Shown piece by piece: positions 16,512 through 23,136 of a stretch of 30,457 nucleotides of DNA (position 1 is its first letter; the number at the start of each line of letters is the position of its first letter). A model generated the notes under the pieces. That model was given only the letters and a program-made list of their open reading frames with translations. It was not told where the DNA came from and searched no databases. Source of the stretch: JAKIWV01 sp049800095. GTDB taxonomy: Archaea; Thermoplasmatota; Thermoplasmata; Lutacidiplasmatales; UBA184. Position numbers and translations under genes: made by a program. Location of the stretch: the NCBI GenBank assembly GCA_049800095.1, contig JBARJD010000137.1:1-30457 (forward strand). Reading direction: 5' to 3'.

Positions 16512-17163
16512 TTGGGGACGACGCGAGTACCGCGACTCGCTCGCCGAAATGCGCTCCCTGAAAGGCGCCCGGCGCCGCGGGGAAATTCCGGATACGCTCG
16601 TGCTCGTCGAGCACCCTGCCGTCATCACGGTCGGAGTCCAGGGTCGAGAGGGGGACGTGCTGCCGGAGGGAATACCGGTATTCGACGTGGAACGGGGGGG
16701 GAAGAGCACCTACCATGGCCCGGGCCAGCTTGTCGGCTATCCGATCGTCGACCTGACTCCTCGTCGCCGGGATGTCCGCCGGTACGTCCACGACTTGGAG
16801 GAGGTGGTGATCCAAGCCTTGGCAGAGACCTCGCTTTCGACCGAGCGGGTTGAGGGGCAGCGGGGCGTCTGGGTCGATGGCCGTCGCAAGATCGCGTCGG
16901 TGGGGGTCGCGGTGGAGGATTGGGTGGCGTTTCATGGGTTCGCGGTGAACGTGAACACCGACCTGTCCGTCTTCCGGTCGTTTCGGCCGTGTGGCCTCTC
17001 TGGAGAAGTGATGACCTCCGTCGCTCGAGAGCGAGGCACGCCGGCCTCGGTTGACGAACTCCGTGGACCGATCGTTCGCGCCTGGCAGACGATCTTCGCG
17101 CCGCCAAATCGCGCGGGCGGTTCCCGATCGATCACCCAAGAAGGCGATCTGGCCACCCCGTGA
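16477..17163 (+). CDS. lipB: Lipoyl(octanoyl) transferase LipB
   Basis: Transfers an octanoyl or lipoyl group from a carrier to the lipoyl-domain lysine of E2, forming an acyl-enzyme on a cysteine. 228 residues. The family signature RGGKSTYHGPGQLVGYPI starts at residue 73. The catalytic lysine lies in RRKIASVGV and the cysteine in FRPCGLSGEVMTS; HGFAVNVN is also conserved. It overlaps E3 by 35 nt, so co-expression with the E2 it would modify is assured. Many archaea use LplA-type ligases instead, and archaea generally lack the bacterial octanoyl-ACP supply, so the acyl donor here is an open question. No lipoyl synthase is in the window. Confidence 0.93.
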   Translation: MSPVEPLLDHRDWGRREYRDSLAEMRSLKGARRRGEIPDTLVLVEHPAVITVGVQGREGDVLPEGIPVFDVERGGKSTYHGPGQLVGYPIVDLTPRRRDVRRYVHDLEEVVIQALAETSLSTERVEGQRGVWVDGRRKIASVGVAVEDWVAFHGFAVNVNTDLSVFRSFRPCGLSGEVMTSVARERGTPASVDELRGPIVRAWQTIFAPPNRAGGSRSITQEGDLATP

Positions 17164-18056
17164 CGGCGCCCTCCGACGGAGCGCTTCGCCTGCTGTTGGT
17201 CGGGGGCGCCGGTGGACTCGTGGGCCGGGCCGTGCTGCCCGAGCTCCAGCCCCACTTCCAAATACGGTCCGTCCACCGACATTTGGCCGAGAACGAGGGG
17301 GCCTCCGTCGAGTGGGTGAGGGCCGATGTTAACGAGGTGAACGACTGGGCACCGCTCCTCGACGACGTGCAGGTGGTCCTGAACCTGGCGTGGTACCGAT
17401 GGGGGTCCGAGACGACCTTCGGGGCGTTGCATAACGGCCTCCGTCGACTGCTCGCGGCCGCGGTGCGCGCCCGGACCCCTCGTTTCCTCCAGGTCAGCGT
17501 CCCTCCCGCCCCTGCCTCGATGGAGGCGAACCTTCCGTACCTGGTGTACAAGCGCCGGTTCGATGCCTCTCTGGCGGGCAGCGGCCTCTCGTTTCGTATC
17601 GTGCGGCCGACGATGCTCTTCGGCCCCGGCGATGTGCTCCTCGGCGTGATGCTTCGTCTGATGCGCCGGTATCCGTTCTTCCCGATGTTCGGCGATGGCT
17701 CCTACCACGTGAGCCCCCTGGCGGTCTCGGACTTGGCTCGAGTCCTCCGACGCGAAGCCCAGGGCTCGGATCGGGGTACGCTGGACCTCGGGGGGCCCGA
17801 ACGGATGACGTACCGCGGGCTCACCGACCGGATGCTCCACGCACTCGGGAAGCAGCCACGGTATTGGCGGCTCTCCCGGACCGGAGCGCTGGGGCTCACT
17901 CGACTGATGGTCGCGTTGGGTTCTACCGCCCTCTATCCGTACGAAGTCGAGTGGCTGATGAGCGACATGCTCGGACTGGCGCCGTACGAAGGGCTCGATG
18001 TACCGTTGCGGCCCGTCGGACCATATATCGACCAACTAGCCCACCCCCAGCCCTAG
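17160..18056 (+). CDS. Atypical short-chain dehydrogenase (NAD(P)-dependent epimerase/NDUFA9-like)
   Basis: 298 residues, GTG start in a GTGA overlap with lipB. The Rossmann nucleotide loop is LLLVGGAGGLVGRAV (residues 11-25), and VLNLAWYRW follows strand 4. The usual SDR active-site YxxxK is present as YLVYKRRFD, with SFRIVRPTMLFGPGD after it, a typical extended/atypical SDR signature. The C-terminus has a hydrophobic region (LGLTRLMVALGSTALYPYEVEW) seen in NDUFA9-like members. Substrate unknown. Being the last gene of the oxoacid dehydrogenase/lipB operon suggests a lipid or cofactor role, but this is inference from position only. Confidence 0.8.
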   Translation: MTAPSDGALRLLLVGGAGGLVGRAVLPELQPHFQIRSVHRHLAENEGASVEWVRADVNEVNDWAPLLDDVQVVLNLAWYRWGSETTFGALHNGLRRLLAAAVRARTPRFLQVSVPPAPASMEANLPYLVYKRRFDASLAGSGLSFRIVRPTMLFGPGDVLLGVMLRLMRRYPFFPMFGDGSYHVSPLAVSDLARVLRREAQGSDRGTLDLGGPERMTYRGLTDRMLHALGKQPRYWRLSRTGALGLTRLMVALGSTALYPYEVEWLMSDMLGLAPYEGLDVPLRPVGPYIDQLAHPQP

Positions 18057-18078
18057 GGAGTGGCTCAGCTACGGCCCG

Positions 18079-18519
18079 CTAGCGCGCCGAGCGTGCGATC
18101 GAGGGGTCTCGCCTCGGCCATGCGGGGGAGTCCAGCAAGTGGACCGTTTCGTGGAGGTAGAATCCGGGCCCGATCAGCGACGCGTAGCCGAGAACTACGA
18201 TCACAGGTAACCGTCGAGAGGCCTGGGTCCAATCTCCCCTACGGACCGATTGAAGGGTCCAACCGACCCAAACCACGGTGAGAACCGGCAGAAGCAAGGC
18301 GATCGCGACGAAGGCGAACAAGGCCCCGACCTGAGTGAGGACCGAAAGCGAATAGGCCAAGTTGTTGGGGTTCACTCCCCAAAGAAAAAGGGCCTGGAGG
18401 GCCGCCTCTGCGACCAACGCTCCCCACGCCGAGAGTCTCGCGCGCTTGAGCAGCCCAATAGCTTGCGCCTCCGGCTCGAGGACGCCTAATGTGGTTGGTT
18501 GAGCCATCTCGGAGGTCAT
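18079..18519 (-). CDS. Small multi-pass membrane protein, unknown function
   Basis: 146 residues with at least three hydrophobic stretches: SAWGALVAEAALQALFLWGV, then VGALFAFVAIALLLPVLTVVW, then VIVVLGYASLIGPGFYLHE. Basic residues between the second and third (RRGDWTQASRRLP) suit an inside loop. The ATG at 18519 is preferred over the longer frame to 18588 because a CTTTAAG TATA-like element lies 32 nt upstream on the minus strand and would sit inside the longer frame. It is convergent with the SDR gene and divergent from the nuclease-like gene. No family recognised; the His-Glu in FYLHETVHLL near the C-terminus is worth noting but not diagnostic. Confidence 0.7.
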   Translation of the reverse strand: MTSEMAQPTTLGVLEPEAQAIGLLKRARLSAWGALVAEAALQALFLWGVNPNNLAYSLSVLTQVGALFAFVAIALLLPVLTVVWVGWTLQSVRRGDWTQASRRLPVIVVLGYASLIGPGFYLHETVHLLDSPAWPRRDPSIARSAR

Positions 18520-18550
18520 CTCCCGGGCGTACCGCACCCGTCCCCCGAGT

Positions 18551-18557
18551 CTTAAAG
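18551..18557 (-). promoter_or_regulatory. Putative TATA box for the 18079-18519 membrane protein
   Basis: Minus-strand CTTTAAG within TCACTTTAAGACT, 32 nt before the ATG at 18519. The same hexamer core (TTTAAG or CTTAAG) precedes other genes in the window at similar spacing. Prediction only. Confidence 0.4.
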
Positions 18558-18658
18558 TGACCGAAGCCAAGGCCGTCTCTCCAGTCACGGGAGCGGGTCC
18601 GGCCCTAGGACCAATGCAATGAGCCTGCTCTCCGAATCCTTCCGGTCCGCGGCCGAAG

Positions 18659-18665
18659 CTTTAAG
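18659..18665 (+). promoter_or_regulatory. Putative TATA box for the HsdR-N-like gene
   Basis: CTTTAAG is centred 29 nt before the ATG at 18691, predicting transcription starting within a few bases of that ATG. It argues that the upstream in-frame ATG at 18619 is not the real start, since the element would lie inside the gene and would use the TTA codon that is rare here. Confidence 0.4.
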
Positions 18666-18690
18666 CCCCGTACGTCCCAATGTCGCCAGC

Positions 18691-19632
18691 ATGGAAGCCG
18701 GAGACCTGTCTCGTCGCCTGGGAGATTTCTATCTCGTTGCCACCGAAGTTCTTCGCGACGTCACCGAGCCCACGGAGCAACAGATCAAGCACTGGATCGT
18801 GAATCCGTTTCTCGTGACCCTGGGATGGGACCCCGACGACAAGCACCAGGTCTACCTCGACTTCCCGATCAAGTCGGATGGCTCCCACGCCGATTACGCC
18901 CTGCTCGACCAAGCGGGGAAGCCCCGGGTCGTGATCGACGTTAAGCGGCCTCCGAACCCCGGCACCGACTCGGAGCTGGCGACCAAGAACGCCCGGGGCA
19001 TCGGTGCCCCCTTGGCGCTCGTCACCAACGGCCAGGAGTTCTCCCTCTGGTACGTCTCCGAGTCCGAGCAGCCCACCCCCCTGTTCGTGTTCGCGCTCAA
19101 GGAATTGGCCGACAACGCCGAGGCCCTCCTGGGTCTCACCGCTGACTTCCGAATCTCCGACAACGGGATCGCCCTGTTGCGGAAATCCGCGATCCGATCC
19201 GCCGTCCTCCAGATGCTGGAGGAGAACTCGGAAAAGACCTTCGACGCGTTGGTCGGCTGGGTTCAAGCCCAGGTGGCACCGGGCGCGCTCGACGACTCTA
19301 CCGACGAGGCGATCCGAGAGGCCACGATGATGTGGCTCAACGAGGAACACCTCACGATGGCGATGTTCGCGCCGGGTCCCCACGAGAAGAAGTTCCAGGA
19401 CCTTCGGGTAACGACCGCCAAGGACTGGGAGCCGTTCCCCCGGGGCCCGAACGGCACATTCCAGTACAAGTTCGACTCTTCGAAGACGCTCGACCTACGT
19501 CAGAGCCCGAAAGAGGTCAAGGAAACCCTCCGCCGGCAGGGATTCAAGACGTCCACCGCGACCTCGTTCGGCGGATTCTACTATGCGCTCCGCCAGCGAG
19601 CGGGGCTGAAGACCGGGTCCTCTGGGTCCTAA
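18691..19632 (+). CDS. HsdR N-terminal-domain/PD-(D/E)XK nuclease-like protein
   Basis: 313 residues from the ATG at 18691; an ATG at 18619 would add 24. Residues about 30-140 resemble the type I restriction HsdR N-terminal domain: TEQQIKHWIVNPFLVTLGWD, then HADYALL and PRVVIDVKRP, then GAPLALVTNGQEFSLWYV. The Asp of ADYAL and the D-V-K of VIDVK form the D...(D/E)xK pattern of this nuclease fold. The rest (from about 150) has no helicase motif, so it is not a full HsdR. The C-terminal FGGFYYALRQRAG region may be a small DNA-binding domain but I do not recognise it. No modification or specificity gene is adjacent. Its stop overlaps the convergent acyl-CoA dehydrogenase stop by 4 bases. Confidence 0.7.
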   Translation: MEAGDLSRRLGDFYLVATEVLRDVTEPTEQQIKHWIVNPFLVTLGWDPDDKHQVYLDFPIKSDGSHADYALLDQAGKPRVVIDVKRPPNPGTDSELATKNARGIGAPLALVTNGQEFSLWYVSESEQPTPLFVFALKELADNAEALLGLTADFRISDNGIALLRKSAIRSAVLQMLEENSEKTFDALVGWVQAQVAPGALDDSTDEAIREATMMWLNEEHLTMAMFAPGPHEKKFQDLRVTTAKDWEPFPRGPNGTFQYKFDSSKTLDLRQSPKEVKETLRRQGFKTSTATSFGGFYYALRQRAGLKTGSSGS

Positions 19633-20801
19633 GCCGGTCCCCGAGCGGGCGGCCGCGTCTTCGGCCAGCGACGACGAGCCGCCACGCGATGCATCACCTC
19701 AGAGGTTCCGTGAGCCAGCATGCCGCTTCGGACATCCCGCCAGCGCTGCTCGTGCGGAAGGTCCTTGGAGTACCCCCGGCCCCCATGGAACTGGATGGCG
19801 TGATCGAGGGTCGTCAGCGCCACCTCGGTCGCTAACCACTTGCTCATCGCCGCCGCGTCGTCGGCGCGCTCCCCCCGGTCGAGTCGCTCCAGCACGTGCT
19901 CTGTGTACAGCCAGGCCGCGGCCAATCGGGTGCCGTCCTCCACGAGCGGGAACGCGACGGCCTCCTGCTCGGACAGAGGTCCGTCGAAGACGACACGATC
20001 CCCCGCCTCTCGAACGGTCTCCTCCCACGAAGCCCGTGCGACCCCGAGGTAGATCGCGCCCAGCAAGGCGCGCTCGTGGGTGAGCTCGACCTTGAGGTAC
20101 TCCAGCGCCCGGCCTTCTTCTCCTACGAGATGATCCGATGAGATCTCGACCCCGTCGTACGTCACGGTGCCCCGGCGCATCCATCGTTCCCCCAGGTCCT
20201 CCACGACCTGTCGCCCAATCCCGGGCAAGTCTTGCGGCACGACGTAGGCGGAGACCCCGTCTCTGCCCGCAGCGCCCCCCGGAGAGCGCGCGTAAACAAT
20301 GGCGGCTTGTGCGTCGGCGGCGAATGCGGCCTGGCTCTTCGTTCCCGTGAGGACGAGACGGTGCCCCTCTCGTTCGACCCTGGTCGAGAGTCGAGAGAGG
20401 TCCGAACCGGCGCCCGGCTCGGTGATTTGGTTGCCCACTAGAACCTCCCCGCGAGCGAGGGGCATTGCGAAACGATTCCGAAGGTCGACGGATCCATGGG
20501 TTCCAATTATACTCGAGAACTCCGGTTGGAGGGAGAGCTTCGCGAACGCCGTACCCGCTCGGTAACCGAACTCCTGCAACGCGATCCCGGCCCGGCGAAG
20601 CGGAAGGCCCCGCCCCCCTAGTTCAGCGGGCAGAGTCAATCCCAGCCAACCCGAGACGCCCATCGCAAGGAACTCTTTGCGCGGAAATTCGGGGCGTGCG
20701 TCGAGCGCCCGGTAGCGCTCGGCGAGTCGCTGGGCAGTTGCAAACGAAGCCACCTCCTCCCGGAGGGGATCTTCCGGTAGGACCGACGCGAGGTCCGTCA
20801 C
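19629..20801 (-). CDS. Acyl-CoA dehydrogenase
   Basis: FAD enzyme that introduces a 2,3 double bond into an acyl-CoA. 390 residues from the GTG at 20801, which overlaps the CoA-transferase stop as GTGA; the longer frame upstream runs inside that gene and is rejected. Core motifs: LGLTLPAELGGRGLP; the flavin-contacting NQITEPGAGSDLSRL; and the C-terminal FHGGRGYSKDLPHEQRWRDVR. The usual catalytic Glu of the YEGT motif is replaced (AHGTSE, His364). Glu243 in LTHERALLGA aligns with the alternative catalytic position used by isovaleryl-CoA and long-chain dehydrogenases. That would suit a branched or bulky acyl-CoA, but substrate is not established. Paired with a class III CoA-transferase that could make its substrate. 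Confidence 0.88.
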   Translation of the reverse strand: MTDLASVLPEDPLREEVASFATAQRLAERYRALDARPEFPRKEFLAMGVSGWLGLTLPAELGGRGLPLRRAGIALQEFGYRAGTAFAKLSLQPEFSSIIGTHGSVDLRNRFAMPLARGEVLVGNQITEPGAGSDLSRLSTRVEREGHRLVLTGTKSQAAFAADAQAAIVYARSPGGAAGRDGVSAYVVPQDLPGIGRQVVEDLGERWMRRGTVTYDGVEISSDHLVGEEGRALEYLKVELTHERALLGAIYLGVARASWEETVREAGDRVVFDGPLSEQEAVAFPLVEDGTRLAAAWLYTEHVLERLDRGERADDAAAMSKWLATEVALTTLDHAIQFHGGRGYSKDLPHEQRWRDVRSGMLAHGTSEVMHRVAARRRWPKTRPPARGPA

Positions 20802-22114
20802 AGGCCCTCCCGGACGTAGAATGGCGCAGTAGCCGGCGCAGCGCTGGAGACCGGATGCTCCCCCACCACCCCATTCTCTCGCAGGGACCGGATTCGTTCC
20901 GCGGAATAGCCCAGGAGTCGCCCCAGCACGGCGTCGTTGTCTTGTCCCAGCCATGGGGCCCCTCGCCAAACTCCCCCGGGGGTGATGTCAAATTTCGGAG
21001 CAACCCCAGCGCCCTTGACCGGACCGGCCACCGGGTCTTGCCACTCGAGGAACATGCCCCGCGCCTTGAAGTGAGGGTCGCGAGCTATCTCGTCAATCCG
21101 ATAAACGCGAGAGATGGCGGTATCGTTCTCTCGCCCAATGCGCTCGAGTTCCTCGACGCTTCGCGAGGCGCAGTATTGCTCGATCGCGGGGTCGACGAGG
21201 TCCCGATGAGTATTCCGGAACGACGGGTCGTCGAGTCGTCGATCGGTGAGGCCGAGCACGGCGCTGAGTCGGGTCCAGCTCGCCGGGGTCGCGGCCGCGA
21301 GGACCACCCATCCGTCCGCGGCGCGCACGAGATTGTACGGGTAGAGTCGTGGGTGTGCGTTACCGAACCTTCCGCGGACGACGCCGCGGACGAAGTAGTC
21401 GAGGGCGAGATTCTCGAGCAGGGTGAAGAATACCTCGTATTGGGCCACGTCGACGACCTGGCCCACGCCCGTGCGTTGGGCGTGGATGTATCCCATCAAC
21501 GCCGCCGTCGCGGCGGCCAGCCCCGTAACGGTGTCGTTGAGCGCCGTGCCCGAACGCATCGGAGGATCGGGCTCGGGGTTTCCTTGGAGGGAGAGGAACC
21601 CGCTGTAGGCCTGCGCGATGAGGTCGAACGAGGGGGCCCCCACGCGTTCCGGGTGCCCCGACTGACCGAAGCCGGACACATGGACAATGGTGAGGCGTGG
21701 ATTGGTCGCTCGGACGGTCGCGTCCGATAGACCGAGTCCGTCATAGGTCGCCGGGCGGGACGATTCAATCCAAATCTCCGACTTGCGGATGAGATCAAGA
21801 AAAACTTCTCGGCCCTCCGGACGTTTGAGGTCGAGACCGACGGACAGTTTGTTCCGCGAATACTGAACCCAGGACTCCGAGACGGCCTGGTCGGGGGGTG
21901 CCCCCTCGGGAAGGAGAGGAGGCAGCGTACGGGTAGGGTCGGAGAACGGACGTTCGAACGGGGGACCTTCGAGATGGATAATCTCCGCGCCGAACTCGCC
22001 CATGTATGTGGAGGCCCAAGGTCCGGCTACGACCCGGGCCGAATCGAGGACCCGGATCCCCTGGAGGGGCCCGAACGGCGGAACAATCCGGTCTCGGACC
22101 CCCTCGGTCGACAT
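20798..22114 (-). CDS. CaiB/BaiF (class III) CoA-transferase
   Basis: Moves CoA between carboxylic acids through an aspartyl-CoA intermediate. 438 residues. PLQGIRVLDSARVVAGPWASTYMG and the RNKLSVGLDLKRPEGREVF segment are family hallmarks; the catalytic Asp is residue 164 in APSFDLIAQAYSG. The C-terminal part has HPRLYPYNLVRAADGWVVLA, normal for CaiB/BaiF. The ATG at 22114 lies 26 nt from the centre of a CCTTAAGG element, giving a leaderless message; a TTG at 22123 is the alternative. First gene of a two-gene operon with the acyl-CoA dehydrogenase. CoA donor and acceptor cannot be read from sequence. Confidence 0.88.
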   Translation of the reverse strand: MSTEGVRDRIVPPFGPLQGIRVLDSARVVAGPWASTYMGEFGAEIIHLEGPPFERPFSDPTRTLPPLLPEGAPPDQAVSESWVQYSRNKLSVGLDLKRPEGREVFLDLIRKSEIWIESSRPATYDGLGLSDATVRATNPRLTIVHVSGFGQSGHPERVGAPSFDLIAQAYSGFLSLQGNPEPDPPMRSGTALNDTVTGLAAATAALMGYIHAQRTGVGQVVDVAQYEVFFTLLENLALDYFVRGVVRGRFGNAHPRLYPYNLVRAADGWVVLAAATPASWTRLSAVLGLTDRRLDDPSFRNTHRDLVDPAIEQYCASRSVEELERIGRENDTAISRVYRIDEIARDPHFKARGMFLEWQDPVAGPVKGAGVAPKFDITPGGVWRGAPWLGQDNDAVLGRLLGYSAERIRSLRENGVVGEHPVSSAAPATAPFYVREGL

Positions 22115-22136
22115 ACCGAACAAGTTGGCGGGAGCG

Positions 22137-22144
22137 CCTTAAGG
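22137..22144 (-). promoter_or_regulatory. Putative TATA element for the CoA-transferase operon
   Basis: Palindromic CCTTAAGG whose centre is 26 nt from the ATG at 22114, the distance expected for leaderless transcription. A second TATA-like element (22174-22180) lies further upstream and more likely serves the divergent gene. Confidence 0.45.
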
Positions 22145-22173
22145 ACCGAGGTTCACCTGCAAACCTCGCTCCC

Positions 22174-22180
22174 CATATAG
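22174..22180 (+). promoter_or_regulatory. Putative TATA box for the diiron-oxidase-like gene
   Basis: CATATAG, centred 36 nt before the TTG at 22213. Transcription would start near 22203, leaving about 10 nt of leader. It is in the roughly 100-base divergent region between the CoA-transferase and this gene. Confidence 0.4.
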
Positions 22181-22212
22181 CGTCGGCCACTCCTAAGGGG
22201 GGAGCGACAGAG

Positions 22213-22935
22213 TTGAGCGAACCACCGTGGGTCCGGTACGAGGGGGAGGACTTCCGCCACGAACTCGAGACGTACAAGATGGCCCATCATCCGTTCAAAC
22301 TCCATCCCTTCTTCCAAGAGATCGAGCAAGGAACCGCCTCTCGACCGGTGATTCATCGCTGGGCGGCCCAGTTCTACCCGTGGTTGGCCTGTGTTCCGCT
22401 GGCCATGGCGGAGCGGTTCTCGAACTGTTCCTGGGAGCCCAAGTTCGACCGGTTCCGGAGGATGATCTTGGACCAGCTGGTCGAGGAGGCCGGTGACCCG
22501 AAGGGGAAGGAGAGAGGGCACCCCGAGCTATGGCTCCATTTCTGCGAGGGCTTGGGAATCTCACGGGAGAAAGTTCAGTCGGCCCCCCTCCTCCCCTCCA
22601 CCATGGTGGCGATGGACGATTTCCTCTACATCAACCGGCAGGAACCGTTCTACGTGTCCGCAGGAGGTTCGTCCGAGCCCCCGAACGTGGAACTCTGCCA
22701 GCGACTCCTGCCCGCGTTCCGTACGCACTACGGGGTCGACGACGACCACCTCACGTACTACTCGCTCCACGTCACCGCGGACGAGGAGCACAGCCGTTTC
22801 GTGGGAGAAATGGTGGCCGCGTTCGCAAATTCCGTGCCGGTACGGAAGCGGATGTGGGACGCGATGCTCCGAGGATTCGCGCTGCACCGGTTGCTCATCG
22901 ACGGGGCGATCGCCGCCCCAAACGGCTCGACGTAA
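22213..22935 (+). CDS. Heme-oxygenase-like diiron oxidase (TenA/PqqC/CADD superfamily)
   Basis: 240 residues from the TTG at 22213; the frame continues upstream only by running back over the promoter and the divergent gene. All-helical heme-oxygenase-like fold. Six residues match the metal ligands of heme-oxygenase-like diiron oxidases such as Chlamydia CADD: Glu91 (LVEEAGD), His103 (RGHPELW), Glu155 (GSSEPP), then His186, Asp190 and His193 in HVTADEEH with the exact H-x3-D-x2-H spacing. The E91-H103 spacing has a few extra residues compared with CADD. CADD makes p-aminobenzoate; others (UndA, SznF) oxidise fatty acids or guanidines, so the reaction here is open. It ends 2 bases before the TATA box of the aromatic operon. 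Confidence 0.8.
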   Translation: MSEPPWVRYEGEDFRHELETYKMAHHPFKLHPFFQEIEQGTASRPVIHRWAAQFYPWLACVPLAMAERFSNCSWEPKFDRFRRMILDQLVEEAGDPKGKERGHPELWLHFCEGLGISREKVQSAPLLPSTMVAMDDFLYINRQEPFYVSAGGSSEPPNVELCQRLLPAFRTHYGVDDDHLTYYSLHVTADEEHSRFVGEMVAAFANSVPVRKRMWDAMLRGFALHRLLIDGAIAAPNGST

Positions 22936-22937
22936 GG

Positions 22938-22945
22938 TTAAATAT
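22938..22945 (+). promoter_or_regulatory. TATA box of the aromatic amino acid operon
   Basis: TTAAATAT within AGGTTAAATATCG. Its centre lies 27 nt before the ATG at 22969, so transcription is predicted to start essentially at that ATG. The first structural gene begins only at 23137, leaving a leader of about 170 nt. Confidence 0.65.
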
Positions 22946-22968
22946 CGCACAGGTGGTGAGACTGTTCG

Positions 22969-23040
22969 ATGACCGTCGCGACCCACGTCGGCGAGCCCCG
23001 GATGTCCGGTCGGCGAGCGGTCATGCCCTGGTCCTGGTGA
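22969..23040 (+). CDS. Putative Trp-containing leader peptide of the aromatic operon
   Basis: A 23-codon ORF, predicted to be leaderless because its ATG coincides with the expected transcription start. It ends MPWSW followed by TGA: two Trp codons (23029-23031 and 23035-23037) in the last three sense codons, with no Phe or Tyr. Placed at the head of an operon making chorismate, the precursor of Trp, this is the layout of an amino-acid-sensing leader peptide. The stop codon ends at 23040, exactly where the first RNA hairpin begins. The first seven bases, ATGACCG, are also complementary to CGGTCAT at 23018-23024 inside the same ORF. A decamer GTCGGCGAGC occurs twice (22987-22996 and 23009-23018). 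No protein-level support beyond this is possible at 23 residues. Confidence 0.55.
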   Translation: MTVATHVGEPRMSGRRAVMPWSW

Positions 23041-23136
23041 GAGGGGAGCGCCCGGCAGGCGCGGCCCTCTGACAGAAGTCTTGAGCGGCGCGTCCGCCCG
23101 GCGCTTCCCTCGCAGTGAAAAGAAGCGAGGAGAAGC
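23040..23136 (+). promoter_or_regulatory. Candidate attenuator: mutually exclusive RNA stems controlling the ADH synthase ribosome site
   Basis: Four segments are seen. Segment A (23040-23052) pairs with B (23059-23070): AGAGGG/CCCTCT and GCGC/GCGC, 10 bp with a 2x2 internal loop. Segment C (23103-23113) pairs with D (23125-23136): GCTTCCCTCGC with GCGAGGAGAAGC, 11 bp with one bulged A. The C:D stem ends at the base before the ATG at 23137 and buries the Shine-Dalgarno AGGAG (23128-23132). A can instead pair with C: GAGGGGAGCGCC (23041-23052) with GGCGCTTCCCTC (23100-23111), 12 consecutive pairs with one G-U. A:C and C:D cannot coexist, so they could act as open and closed states, selected by the ribosome position on the leader peptide. 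Structures are read by eye, without energy calculation. Confidence 0.55.

Noticed and set aside
20802..20969. N-terminal extension of the acyl-CoA dehydrogenase
   Set aside because: It lies inside the CoA-transferase gene, and the GTGA overlap at 20798-20801 gives the normal family length.
22006..22212. Upstream extension of the diiron-oxidase frame
   Set aside because: It would overlap the divergent CoA-transferase start and both promoters, and the extra residues look like translated noncoding or antisense sequence.
23040..23100. Intrinsic transcription terminator in the aromatic leader
   Set aside because: The A:B hairpin has no T-run after it (only isolated T pairs), so control of translation at the ribosome site fits better than transcription termination.
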